Notes under the pieces: generated by a model
The model's input: only the letters and a program-made list of their open reading frames with translations
What the model was told of the DNA's origin: nothing
Databases searched by the model: none
Shown: piece by piece, positions 34,083 through 42,637 of the stretch
Layout of the letters: every line of letters begins with the position of its first letter
Position numbering within the stretch: position 1 is the first letter of the stretch
Translations under genes and position numbers: made by a program
Source: DATFDN01 sp035685165
GTDB taxonomy: Bacteria; Pseudomonadota; Alphaproteobacteria; Acetobacterales; Acetobacteraceae
Assembly (NCBI GenBank): GCA_035685165.1
Contig: DASRBI010000009.1
Span: 186,001-250,000 of the forward strand
Length of the DNA stretch: 64,000 nt
Direction: 5' to 3'

Positions 34083-35127
34083 GCTTCGGCCGGGGCCAAA
34101 TGTCCGCGAGCCGCCGCGCCAGCCAGGAGGCGAGTGCGGCGTTCACCTCCACTGGCCGCTCCTGCGCCATCCAGTGACCGGACGGCACCACCACCTCCTC
34201 CAGATCGGCGCAGTCACGGCGCATCGGTTCGGCGAGGCGCGAGCGCAGCGTTTCGCACGTGCTGTCGTAGGCGCCGTGCAGGAACAGCACCGGCATCGTA
34301 ATCCTGCCCCCGTTCTGCGCCTCGGCGGCGAACGCCTGGTTGCGCGCGCCGTTCATGTACCACGAGCACGGCCCGAAGAAGCCGTTGCGGGTCAGCGCGG
34401 CGGCGTAGCGGCTCAGATCCTCCTCGCTCAGCACGTCGCGATCGAGCGGCAGGTCGGGCGCCTCCTGCGCGCCGCCGAACCAGCTTTGGTTGCGGCGCAC
34501 GAGCGCCGTGCGCGAAGGCCGGTCCATCGCGTCGGGATTGCCCTTGCGGAACAGCGCCTTCACCGTATTGGCGACATTTGCCTCGAACGCCGCCACTGCC
34601 TTGGCGAAGTTCTCGCGGTAAAAGAGCTGATAATCCCACTGCCCGGCGGGAAACTCCGCCTCGGGATAGATCGTCCGGTCGATCAGCGGAAGCAAATTCT
34701 CCGGCGTGAATCCGCCCGCGATATAGGGCACGCAGAGATTGGCAACCGCGAAGCAGCGTTCGGGATGGTTGCCGGCAAGTCCCCAAACCACCGCGCTGCC
34801 CCAGTCATGGCCGACCCAGACGGCGCGCTCCCGCCGGAGCGCATCGAGCAGCTCCGTCATATCGCGCACGATATGCGCGAGCGCATAATCCTCGTGCCGG
34901 GAATAGACCGTCGAACGGCCGTAGCCGCGCATGTCAGGCGCGATGCAGCGGAAACCGAGCGCGGCGAAGCACGGCATTTGATGGCGCCAACTGATCGACA
35001 GCTCCGGCCAGCCGTGCACGAAGATCAGCAGCGGCCCGTCGGCGCGCCCGCACTCGAGGTAGAAGGTCGTGTGCCGCTCCGCCTTCAGGACGCGCTCGAA
35101 AATCGGGAATAGCTGCATTTCGTCCAC
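34072..35127 (-). CDS. Epoxide-hydrolase-like alpha/beta hydrolase
   Basis: This protein of 351 residues has FVHGWPE (oxyanion motif), nucleophile elbow GHDWGS (D108), two lid tyrosine regions and the terminal His in SGHWMAQERP. An Asp nucleophile with HGWP is the signature of epoxide hydrolases and the related haloacetate dehalogenases. A second ATG three codons in (35118) is an equally good start. The stop of the PEBP gene lies upstream in the same direction with a 2-base gap. Confidence 0.87.
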   Translation of the reverse strand: MDEMQLFPIFERVLKAERHTTFYLECGRADGPLLIFVHGWPELSISWRHQMPCFAALGFRCIAPDMRGYGRSTVYSRHEDYALAHIVRDMTELLDALRRERAVWVGHDWGSAVVWGLAGNHPERCFAVANLCVPYIAGGFTPENLLPLIDRTIYPEAEFPAGQWDYQLFYRENFAKAVAAFEANVANTVKALFRKGNPDAMDRPSRTALVRRNQSWFGGAQEAPDLPLDRDVLSEEDLSRYAAALTRNGFFGPCSWYMNGARNQAFAAEAQNGGRITMPVLFLHGAYDSTCETLRSRLAEPMRRDCADLEEVVVPSGHWMAQERPVEVNAALASWLARRLADIWPRPKPIG

Positions 35128-35129
35128 TC

Positions 35130-35678
35130 CTATTTTCGTCCGTAGCGCCCCATCGTGTGCGCCTCCGCCAGCGTGTTGAAGTGCAGCACGTAGCCGACCA
35201 GCGCGCCCGAGGAATTGGCATCGAGCGGCAATTTCGCCTCCTTCACCGCATAGACCGTCAGGATGTAGCGATGCGGCTTATCGCCCTTTGGCGGACAGGG
35301 TCCGCCGTAATGGGAGAAGCCGAAGTCGGTGCGGCCCTGAACAGCGCCATTCGGCAGCCCGGTGGAGTTCTCCGTGCCGGCGTTCTCGGGAAGGTTATGC
35401 ACGCTGGCGGGGATGTTGAACACGGTCCAGTGCCACCAGCCGCTGCCGGTCGGCGCGTCGGGATCATAGAGCGTGACGGCGAAGCTTTGCGTTCCCTTCG
35501 GCTCGCCGGACCAGGAAACGGGCGGCGAGCGGTTCTGCCCGGTGCAGGTGAACGCGTTCAGGACCCGCACCAAGGGAATCGGCGCAGAGTTGCTGAAATC
35601 GGGACTGCTGACCGTCATCGCCGCCGCCGGAGCCGCCGCCGCGGCCAGCAGGGCCGCAACAACGCATTGTGCCCGCAC
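35130..35678 (-). CDS. YbhB/YbcL-type PEBP-like exported protein
   Basis: This 182-residue protein has a signal peptide (MRAQCVVAALLAAAAAPAAA) and the phosphatidylethanolamine-binding-protein fold: SPPVSWSGEPKGTQSFAVTLYDPDAP, WWHWTVFNIP, and YGGPCPPKGDKPHRY, the ligand-pocket motifs. The periplasmic role of these proteins is unknown. It precedes the epoxide-hydrolase-like gene by 2 bases and is probably in one transcript. Confidence 0.9.
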   Translation of the reverse strand: MRAQCVVAALLAAAAAPAAAMTVSSPDFSNSAPIPLVRVLNAFTCTGQNRSPPVSWSGEPKGTQSFAVTLYDPDAPTGSGWWHWTVFNIPASVHNLPENAGTENSTGLPNGAVQGRTDFGFSHYGGPCPPKGDKPHRYILTVYAVKEAKLPLDANSSGALVGYVLHFNTLAEAHTMGRYGRK

Positions 35679-35889
35679 ATCACCCTCCCTGGTTTTTTCT
35701 CGCCGATCTTAGACCGGGAGTCGAAGGCGAACGAGTCGGAACCCGGGTTATGATGCGGGCGATGCTGCCGCGACAACGCGATCGCATTGGACCCTGCCGC
35801 CGCACAATGCCCCGTGATGGCGCCGCCCCCGGTTGCGGTGCGGATGCTTCGGCCCCATTTTTTCGGGGTTCGAATGAGGTGGTTCGCCG

Positions 35890-36588
35890 ATGGGGGTGAC
35901 TGCGCCGCTTCAGACCGACGAACGGACACGGGCAGGGACGGCGGAGGCGCTCGCAGCCGCAGGGCGGCGGCCATCGCCGACGCCGACGCCCGGCCGCATT
36001 CCGCTTGGTGAGCGGATATTGGGAAGCGTCATCTGCGGCGTCGATGTGGTGCTCCGCCGCTGGTACGGGGTGCGCGAGTTTACCTCCGACCCGGGCTGCC
36101 TGTTCCGGCTCGCCCGCGCTCCCGCCCCGCACGAGGTCCGGCTGTCGGACGGCACCGTGATCGCCCCCGGGGAGGAGGTGCTGATCCTGCATATCTGGAA
36201 CGAGCAGGTGCCGCGCTTCCGCTTCCCCTCGGGTCCCGATCTCATGTGGGCGCTCGACGTGCGCTCGCGGTTGCTTCGCTCGTTCCGCCTGCTGGCCCGC
36301 CATCTGGCCGAGGAGTCCGACACCCAGCACATCCGCGCCATCCACGGCTGCGTGGCGTTCGGCAGCCGGCGCCGCCGCTGGCAGCTCCGCCGCGCCGCGG
36401 CGCGGTTCGGCTTCGACCTGATCGACGACGCGGAGCGTCCGAAGGGACTGCACGAGCGCGGCGAAGACGTGCTGATCTGGGTGTTCACCCGCGCTTTCAA
36501 TCCGGCGGCGCTGCGCCGCCAGCCGCTGTGGCGGGACCGCACCGAGCTTTGGATTTCGCGGGCGGAGCTCCTGCGCCGCTATCTCTGA
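35890..36588 (+). CDS. Conserved hypothetical protein, YkoP-like
   Basis: The protein has 232 residues. After a Pro/Ala-rich lead it has a compact domain with DPGCLFRLARAPAPHEVRLSDGTVI, ILHIWNEQVPRF, and SRLLRSFRLLARHL, and ends with a basic region. The pattern resembles the domain found at the end of YkoP-type polysaccharide deacetylases, but no deacetylase domain is present. No signal peptide or membrane helix is clear. It lies 49 bases before the AI-2E transporter gene, in the same direction. Function unknown. Confidence 0.6.
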   Translation: MGVTAPLQTDERTRAGTAEALAAAGRRPSPTPTPGRIPLGERILGSVICGVDVVLRRWYGVREFTSDPGCLFRLARAPAPHEVRLSDGTVIAPGEEVLILHIWNEQVPRFRFPSGPDLMWALDVRSRLLRSFRLLARHLAEESDTQHIRAIHGCVAFGSRRRRWQLRRAAARFGFDLIDDAERPKGLHERGEDVLIWVFTRAFNPAALRRQPLWRDRTELWISRAELLRRYL

Positions 36589-36637
36589 GAGATCGGGGGC
36601 GGAACCATTTGCCGGCGCCCGCGCTCCGGTTCGCGCG

Positions 36638-37741
36638 ATGACCGCCCCCCACCCCGCCCCACCGCGCCGCGCCCGCGTCGGCGGATGGCCGATCACCATC
36701 GTCGGCCTGATTCTCGTCCTGCTCGTTTATGAGCTGCGCTACACGCTCATTCCGTTCGTGTTCGCCGCCGTGATCGGCTTCGTGCTCGATCCGGTGGTGC
36801 GCTGGTGCGCGCGGCGCTGCGGCGGGCGGCGCTGGCCGGCGGCGACGGTGCTCAGCCTGTTGATCCTGCTGCTGGTTGTCGGCGGCGCCATGTGGGTGGC
36901 GCAGCAATCAGTGGCGGAGATCACGCAAGCGGCCGACAAGCTGCCCGAGATGCTGCGCCGGGCCGTGCAGGCCCTCGCCGGGCCGCGGGGCCTGACGCTC
37001 TTCGGCGCTCACTACACGCCCCAGCAGATCACCGCGATGGCGTTGAGCGCCGCGACCAACCTGATCGGCGGGGCGGAGGTGCTGTTTGCCGTGCGGTTCG
37101 GCATCGGAGTCCTGGCGGCGGCGGTGCTGACGCTGGTCCTGATTCCCTATTTCCTGGTTTCCGGGCCACGCATCGCCGAGGGCGTGATCTGGCTGGTGCC
37201 GCCCGAGCGCCGACGCGGGATCGAGGAGATGCTGCCGGTGCTGGTGCCGGTGCTGCGCCGCTACGTGGTCGGCCTGTTCTGCGTCGTCACCTACGCCGCT
37301 TTGCTCGCCTATATCGGCCTCGGGCCGCTGTTCCATGTGCCGGGCGCGCCGCTCTTGTCGCTGATCGTGGGCTTCCTGGAGCTGATCCCGGTGATCGGCC
37401 CCATCCTGTCGCTCACCCTGATCGGACTCGCCGCCATCTCAAAGGGCGGGTTCGTCGCCATTTTCCTGATGGCTTACGCGCTCGCCGTGCGGCTTTCGAT
37501 CGACAATCTGTTTGGCCCTCTGACACTCGGCAAATCCGCGCGCGTGCATCCGATCGTGGTGATCTTCGCCTTCGTCGTCGGTGCGTTCCTGTTCGGGGTC
37601 ATCGGTCTGCTGCTCGCCGTCCCGGTGGCGGCGAGCATCCGCATCATCCTGCAGCACTATTATGCCGAGCCGATCGCACCGAGCGGCGTCGCCGACTGGC
37701 CGGCGCCGCGCCTTGACAACGAAGCCGGACGTTCGCGATGA
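36638..37741 (+). CDS. AI-2E/PerM family transporter
   Basis: This inner-membrane protein of 367 residues has the family topology: two N-terminal segments (ITIVGLILVLLVYELRYTLIPFVFAAVIGFVLDP), a cytoplasmic/periplasmic loop with VAQQSVAEITQAADKLPEML, then five or six segments including YFLVSGPR and LLSLIVGFLELIPVIGPILS. Family members export quorum signal AI-2 or act as ion antiporters; the cargo is not shown here. A flavin monooxygenase follows by 6 bases. Confidence 0.92.
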   Translation: MTAPHPAPPRRARVGGWPITIVGLILVLLVYELRYTLIPFVFAAVIGFVLDPVVRWCARRCGGRRWPAATVLSLLILLLVVGGAMWVAQQSVAEITQAADKLPEMLRRAVQALAGPRGLTLFGAHYTPQQITAMALSAATNLIGGAEVLFAVRFGIGVLAAAVLTLVLIPYFLVSGPRIAEGVIWLVPPERRRGIEEMLPVLVPVLRRYVVGLFCVVTYAALLAYIGLGPLFHVPGAPLLSLIVGFLELIPVIGPILSLTLIGLAAISKGGFVAIFLMAYALAVRLSIDNLFGPLTLGKSARVHPIVVIFAFVVGAFLFGVIGLLLAVPVAASIRIILQHYYAEPIAPSGVADWPAPRLDNEAGRSR

Positions 37742-37747
37742 CCGGGA

Positions 37748-39112
37748 ATGACCCGCCAGATACGCCTCAACGCCTTCGACATGAACTGCGTGGTCCATCA
37801 GTCTCCCGGACTGTGGACCCATCCGCGCGACCGGGCGGACACGTATAACACGCTCGGCTATTGGACCGACCTCGCGCGCATGCTCGAGCGCGGCAAGTTC
37901 GACGCGGTGTTCCTCGCCGACGTGCTCGGCATCTACGACGTCTATCGCGGCGGCCCCGAGACCGCGCTCGCGGGCGCGGTGCAGGTGCCGGTGAACGACC
38001 CGACGATGCTGGTGCCGGCAATGGCCGCCGTGACCGAGCACCTCGGCTTCGGCGTCACCTGCACGCTCTCCTACGAGCACCCTTATCCGTTCGCGCGGCG
38101 GATGAGCACGCTCGACCATCTGACGAACGGGCGGATCGGCTGGAACATCGTTACCGGCTATCTGAACAGCGCCGCCAAGGGCGTCGGCATGGCGCGCCAG
38201 CAGGGCCACGACACGCGCTACGAGATCGCCGACGACTACATGCAAGTTGTTTACAAGCTATGGGAGGGAAGCTGGGAGGATGGTGCGGTGCTGCGCGACC
38301 GCGCCGCGGGCCGCTTCGCCGCTCCGGCGCGGATTCACCGCATCGAACATGACGGGCCATATTTCCGGCTTTCGGCAATTCATCTCTGTGAACCGTCGCC
38401 GCAGCGCACGCCGGTGCTGTATCAGGCGGGCGCCTCCACGCGCGGGCGGCAGTTCGCCGCCGAACACGCCGAGTGCGTGTTCATCAACGGCCCGAGCAAG
38501 CGAGTGATTGCGCCGATCGTCGCTGACATTCGCCGCCGTGCCGCCGAGGCCGGACGCGATCCCGCCGAGATCCTGATCTTCACCATGTTCACGGTCATCA
38601 CCGACACCACCGCGGCGCGCGCGCAAAGCAAGTACGAGGATTATCTGAGCTATGTCAGCACCGAGGGGGCGCTCGCGCTGATGTCGGGCTGGACCGGCGT
38701 TGATTTCTCGCAGCTGCCGCCCGACGAGCCGGTGCGCTTCAACGAGCGCGATGCGATGACCTCCGCCTTGGAGGCGTTCACCGTGGCCGATCCCACCCGC
38801 ACCTGGACCCCGCGCGAGATCGCCCACCACGCCGCCATCGGCGGGCGGAGCCCGGTGGTAGTGGGCGATCCGAAGCACGTGGCCGACGAGCTTCAGGCGT
38901 GGGTCGCGGAGACCGACGTGGACGGCTTCAATCTTGCCTATGCGGTGACGCCGGAAACGTTCGTCGATTTCGTCGACCTGATCGTGCCCGAGTTGCAGCG
39001 GCGCGGCGCTTTCAAGACGGAATACGCGCCGGGGACGTTGCGCGAGAAGCTGTACGGGCCGGGCCGGGCGCGGCTGCCGGGGACGCATCCGGCGGCGAAG
39101 GTGCGGGTGTGA
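37748..39112 (+). CDS. NtaA/SnaA/DszA-type FMNH2-dependent monooxygenase
   Basis: This is a bacterial luciferase-like TIM-barrel enzyme of 454 residues that needs reduced FMN from a separate reductase. Diagnostic blocks are NTLGYWTDLARMLERGKFDAVFLADVLG, NDPTMLVPAMAAVTEHLGFGVTCTLSYEHPYPFARRMSTLDHLT, GRIGWNIVTGYLNSAAKG and PVLYQAGASTRGRQFA. Known members oxidise nitrilotriacetate, EDTA, dibenzothiophene sulfone or pristinamycin; the substrate here is unknown. No flavin reductase lies next to it. Confidence 0.9.
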   Translation: MTRQIRLNAFDMNCVVHQSPGLWTHPRDRADTYNTLGYWTDLARMLERGKFDAVFLADVLGIYDVYRGGPETALAGAVQVPVNDPTMLVPAMAAVTEHLGFGVTCTLSYEHPYPFARRMSTLDHLTNGRIGWNIVTGYLNSAAKGVGMARQQGHDTRYEIADDYMQVVYKLWEGSWEDGAVLRDRAAGRFAAPARIHRIEHDGPYFRLSAIHLCEPSPQRTPVLYQAGASTRGRQFAAEHAECVFINGPSKRVIAPIVADIRRRAAEAGRDPAEILIFTMFTVITDTTAARAQSKYEDYLSYVSTEGALALMSGWTGVDFSQLPPDEPVRFNERDAMTSALEAFTVADPTRTWTPREIAHHAAIGGRSPVVVGDPKHVADELQAWVAETDVDGFNLAYAVTPETFVDFVDLIVPELQRRGAFKTEYAPGTLREKLYGPGRARLPGTHPAAKVRV

Positions 39113-39162
39113 ACCGTCGGGGAACATCGCGCTCGTCGTTCGTTCAAGCGGAGGCACCGGCC

Positions 39163-39243
39163 TGCCCGCCGGGGGACTCGAACCCCCACGCCGTCGGCCG
39201 CGGATTTTAAGTCCGCTGCGTCTGCCAATTCCGCCAGGCGGGC
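39163..39243 (-). tRNA. tRNA-Leu (anticodon TAA)
   Basis: On the minus strand the acceptor stem GCCCGCC pairs with GGCGGGC. The D arm is GCGGAATTGGCAGACGC, the anticodon arm GCGGACTTAAAATCCGC (anticodon at 39209-39207), a long variable arm follows as in class II tRNAs, and the T arm is GGGGGTTCGAGTCCCCC. The length is 81 bases, with discriminator A and no encoded CCA. Confidence 0.97.
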
Positions 39244-39350
39244 CTCGCGCGCCTGCTTGCGGCAAAGCCGGGGGGCAAGTCCAGCGCCCACGCCATGGCG
39301 GCCCGGCCCGCCAGCCGCTGGCCTCGCCGGGCTGGGAAACGGAGGACGCC

Positions 39351-39506
39351 ATGATCACGGTCTTCGGCACGCCGCTCAGCCGGGCGCCGCGTGTCATCTG
39401 GATGCTGGAGGAAATGGGCCTGCCCGACGAGGTGCGCCTGGGGCGCGCAGCTCGCGCAGAGCATCTTCGTCACTCGCTGCCGCCGATGGCGCACGCGCGG
39501 CCGCTG
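39351..39506 (+). pseudogene. Glutathione S-transferase N-terminal fragment
   Basis: GGAGGACGCC then ATG begins MITVFGTPLSRAPRVIWMLEEMGLP, the thioredoxin-fold start of a bacterial GST. After LPDEVRL the similarity ends and the frame stops at 51 residues; a whole GST has about 200. The rest of the gene is missing. It lies 107 bases beyond the tRNA-Leu gene. Confidence 0.6.
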
Positions 39507-39509
39507 TAG

Positions 39510-40424
39510 TCAGCCCGCCCCAGCCAGCCCGCGCGCGATATCGAGCGCCATCCGCAGCAGCTTCTCGCTCGATTCCGGCGTGCGGAATGCGCTGTGGGCG
39601 GACAAGGTGACGTTCTCCAGCCGCGTCAGTTCGTGATCGGCCGGCAACGGCTCGGTCGCGAACACGTCGAGCGCCGCGTGGCGCAGCCGGCCCGCGCGCA
39701 GTGCGGCGATCATCGCCGCCTCGTCCACCAGCGCGCCGCGCGCGGTGTTCACCAAAATGGCGCCCGGCTTCATCCGCGCGATCCTCTCAGCCGACAGAAA
39801 GCCGCGCGTCTCGTCGTTCAGCAGCAAATGGAGCGACAGCACATCGGCCTCCGCCAGCACGCGCTCCAGCGGCGCGAACTCAACCCCCGGCGCATGGCGG
39901 TGGCTGCGGTTCCAGGCCAGCACACGCATCCCCGCCCCGCCCGCGAGCCGCGCCATCTCCGCGCCGATCCCGCCATAGCCAATCAGCCCGAGCGTCTTGC
40001 CGGTGAGCTGCGGGCCCTCGGTGCGGATCCACTCGCCCGCCCGCATCCCCCGGTCCATCAGCGCGATATTTCGCGCCGCCGCCCACATCAGCGCGAAGCT
40101 GTGCTCGGCGACAGCCGTGTCGCCGTAGCCCTTGATGATGTGGACCTTGATCCCGAGCGTCTCCAGCTCCTCGGGATGCATGTAGCTGCGCGCCCCGGTG
40201 CCGAGGAAAATAATGTGGCGCAGGCCCGTGCAGGCGCGCATCACCTCGGTCGGCATGCGGCTGTGGTCGTCCAGCACGAAATCGTAGCCGGCGAGCAGGC
40301 GGGGCAAATCCTCGGGCGGGATTTCGTCCTGCTCGTTCACATCGACCGGCGGATCGCCGGGCCGCGCCACGCGGCGATAGACGTCGGCCAGATCGTCAAC
40401 CGCATCCAGGAACAAGCCGCGCAT
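39510..40424 (-). CDS. D-isomer-specific 2-hydroxyacid dehydrogenase
   Basis: This NAD-dependent dehydrogenase has 304 residues from the ATG at 40424, which follows GGAGGGCGGAC. It has the Rossmann loop LGLIGYGGIGAEMARLA, the Arg of NTARGALVDE and AALDVFATEPLP; the final His is in LSAHSAF. The order matches phosphoglycerate dehydrogenase-like enzymes without the ACT domain. The substrate is not shown. It is convergent with the GST fragment. Confidence 0.88.
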   Translation of the reverse strand: MRGLFLDAVDDLADVYRRVARPGDPPVDVNEQDEIPPEDLPRLLAGYDFVLDDHSRMPTEVMRACTGLRHIIFLGTGARSYMHPEELETLGIKVHIIKGYGDTAVAEHSFALMWAAARNIALMDRGMRAGEWIRTEGPQLTGKTLGLIGYGGIGAEMARLAGGAGMRVLAWNRSHRHAPGVEFAPLERVLAEADVLSLHLLLNDETRGFLSAERIARMKPGAILVNTARGALVDEAAMIAALRAGRLRHAALDVFATEPLPADHELTRLENVTLSAHSAFRTPESSEKLLRMALDIARGLAGAG

Positions 40425-40581
40425 GTCCGCCCTCCGCTGCCTCGGCTCCATGCTGCCCGGTTGAGCTTGGGGAGGACAATGTCTGCCGCCGCCGTACGCC
40501 CCGATCTCGCTTTAGCGGACGGGCATTGCGAAATGCCCGCGCGAGAGAGCTGCCCTGAGGTGCGCCTGTCGAGGAGGGGAC

Positions 40582-40788
40582 GTGACGGTCGGGATCGGGC
40601 TGCCCGACGGGCGGATGGCACTTGTCACGAGCCCGGCCCTGCTCGCCGAGCTTGCCGAGGTGATGCGCCGACCGAAATTCGGATCCGTTCTGGCCCGCTC
40701 GCATAGCCATCCGGAGCAGATTCGGGAGGAACTGTTTGCTCGATGGCTGCAGCGGTGCGTTAAACCGCGCTTCAACGCCGAGCCATAA
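40582..40788 (+). pseudogene. PIN-domain toxin fragment (COG1569-like)
   Basis: The frame reads DGRMALVTSPALLAELAEVMRRPKFGSVL, the middle helix region of COG1569-type PIN toxins, which normally follows an N-terminal LDTNV strand that is absent here. The later part (PEQIREELFARWLQRCV) loses the family pattern and lacks the C-terminal acidic motif. It fills the 384-base gap between the dehydrogenase and the penicillin-binding protein; nothing else is seen there. Confidence 0.6.
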
Positions 40789-40808
40789 GTCTCTAGCAAA
40801 GCACCGCA

Positions 40809-42629
40809 ATGCCGCGCCTTTCCACCGCGCCCGCCGAGTCGCCCGCGCCTGCCCTGGCGGGGGGGCGTGCGAAGTTGCCCGCGCGGCGGACGCGCCTTCT
40901 CTGGCGTCTGCTGCGCTGGGCGCTCCTCGCGGCCATCTGGGGCGGGGTCGCGCTCGCCGCCCTCGTGCTCTGGCTCGCGCGCGACATCCCACGCCCCGAG
41001 ACCGCCCAGGAGGCGGTGCGGCGTCCGAGCCTGACCTTGGAGGATTCCGCGGGCCAGGTGCTCGCCACCTATGGCGACGTGGTTGGCACGCCGGTGCGGT
41101 TGCGCGATCTGCCGGCCTATGTGCCGGAGGCGGCGGTCGCGGTGGAGGACCGGCGGTTCTGGTACGAGTTCGGCATCGACCCGATCGGCCTCGCCCGCGC
41201 CACGCTCACCAACCTGATCCACGGCCACATCGTGCAGGGCGGTTCGACCATCACCCAGCAGGTCGCCAAGAACCTGTTTCTCTCGAACGCGCGCACGCTG
41301 CGGCGCAAGGCCCAGGAGCTGATCCTGACCTTCTGGCTGGCGCGGCACTTCACGCACCGGGAGATCCTCGAAATCTGGCTCAACCGCGTCTATTTCGGTT
41401 CCGGGGCGTACGGCATCGACGCCGCCGCGCGGCTCTATTTCGGCGTGCCCGCGCGGCGGCTATCGCTTGCCCAGGCCGCCGTGCTGGCCGGCCTGCCGCG
41501 CGCCCCCTCGCGCTTCAACCCCCGCACCGATCCGCAAGCCGCCGCCGCGCGCGGACGGCAGGTGCTGGCGGCGATGGTCGCGGCGGGCGACATCACCGAG
41601 GCGCAGGCCGAGGCGGCCGGGCGCGCCATGTCCTTCCCCGGCCGCGCGGGCGAGGGCGGCTGGTTTTCCGACTGGGCGGCGGCGCGCGGCGAGGCGTTGC
41701 TGCCGCCCGACAAGGACGCGGTGCTGCGAACCACGCTCGACCGCCGCACCCAGGCCATCGCGGGCCACGCACTCACTGCCATGCTCGACGGCGCGGGCGC
41801 GGCGCACGGCGTGTCGCAGGGCGCGGTGGTGGTGCTGGACGCTGAGACCGGGGCGGTGCGGGCGATGATTGGCGGACGCGACTATGCGGACTCGCCCTAC
41901 AACCGCGCGACACTCGCCCGCCGCCAGCCCGGCTCGGCGTTCAAGCCGTTCGTCTGGCTCGCTGCGCTGGAAAAGGGCGTGCGCCCGGAGGATCGCGTGG
42001 AGGACGCGCCGATCCGGCTCGGCAACTGGAGCCCGCAGGATTTCGAGCACCGCTATCTCGGCGAGATCACGGTCGAGCAGGCGCTCGCGCAATCGATCAA
42101 CACCGCCGCGGTGCGCCTGCTCCTCCGCGCCGGCGGGCCGCGTGCGGTGGCCGCCGTGGCGCACCGGCTCGGGATCGAGGACAAGCTGCCCGACGATGCC
42201 TCGCTCGCGCTCGGCACCGGCACGGTCGGGCTGCTGGAGCTGACCGCCGCCTACGCCCCGTTCTGCAATGGCGGCCGGCGGGTGAGCCCGTTCGCCATCG
42301 CCTCGGTGAACGTCGGCGGCCGCACCGCGCCGGCGCCGATCGAGCCGCCGGCTCAGGTGGTCGACCCGGCGCTCGCCGCCGAGATGCGGCAGATGCTGGA
42401 GGCGGTGGTGACGACCGGCACCGGCCGCCCCGCCGCGCTGCCCGGCCGCACGGTCGCGGGCAAGACCGGCACCACGTCGGACTACCGCGATGCATGGTTC
42501 GTCGGCTGCACCGGGGGGCGCCTGATCGGCGTATGGATGGGCAACGACGACGACACGCCGATGAAGGATGTGCTCGGCGGCACGCTGCCCGCACGGCTAT
42601 TTCACGACATCGCCGCCGAGCTGCGCTGA
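40809..42629 (+). CDS. Class A penicillin-binding protein (PBP1-type)
   Basis: This bifunctional cell-wall synthase has 606 residues: a basic cytoplasmic tail, one membrane segment (about 36-56), a glycosyltransferase domain with catalytic E113 (AVEDRRFWYEFGID) and GGSTITQQVAKNLF, and a transpeptidase domain with S376-x-x-K (PGSAFKPF), SIN (429-431) and KTGTTSDYRDAWF (552). It is short for PBP1a and lacks the OB insert, like the compact alphaproteobacterial PBP1 forms. It is convergent with the BT1 transporter, 8 bases away. Confidence 0.95.
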   Translation: MPRLSTAPAESPAPALAGGRAKLPARRTRLLWRLLRWALLAAIWGGVALAALVLWLARDIPRPETAQEAVRRPSLTLEDSAGQVLATYGDVVGTPVRLRDLPAYVPEAAVAVEDRRFWYEFGIDPIGLARATLTNLIHGHIVQGGSTITQQVAKNLFLSNARTLRRKAQELILTFWLARHFTHREILEIWLNRVYFGSGAYGIDAAARLYFGVPARRLSLAQAAVLAGLPRAPSRFNPRTDPQAAAARGRQVLAAMVAAGDITEAQAEAAGRAMSFPGRAGEGGWFSDWAAARGEALLPPDKDAVLRTTLDRRTQAIAGHALTAMLDGAGAAHGVSQGAVVVLDAETGAVRAMIGGRDYADSPYNRATLARRQPGSAFKPFVWLAALEKGVRPEDRVEDAPIRLGNWSPQDFEHRYLGEITVEQALAQSINTAAVRLLLRAGGPRAVAAVAHRLGIEDKLPDDASLALGTGTVGLLELTAAYAPFCNGGRRVSPFAIASVNVGGRTAPAPIEPPAQVVDPALAAEMRQMLEAVVTTGTGRPAALPGRTVAGKTGTTSDYRDAWFVGCTGGRLIGVWMGNDDDTPMKDVLGGTLPARLFHDIAAELR

Positions 42630-42637
42630 ACGCGGGC

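Noticed and set aside
39163..39243. tRNA-Leu as attachment site of a mobile island
   Set aside because: No integrase, no repeated tRNA 3' end and no compositional break were seen on either side.
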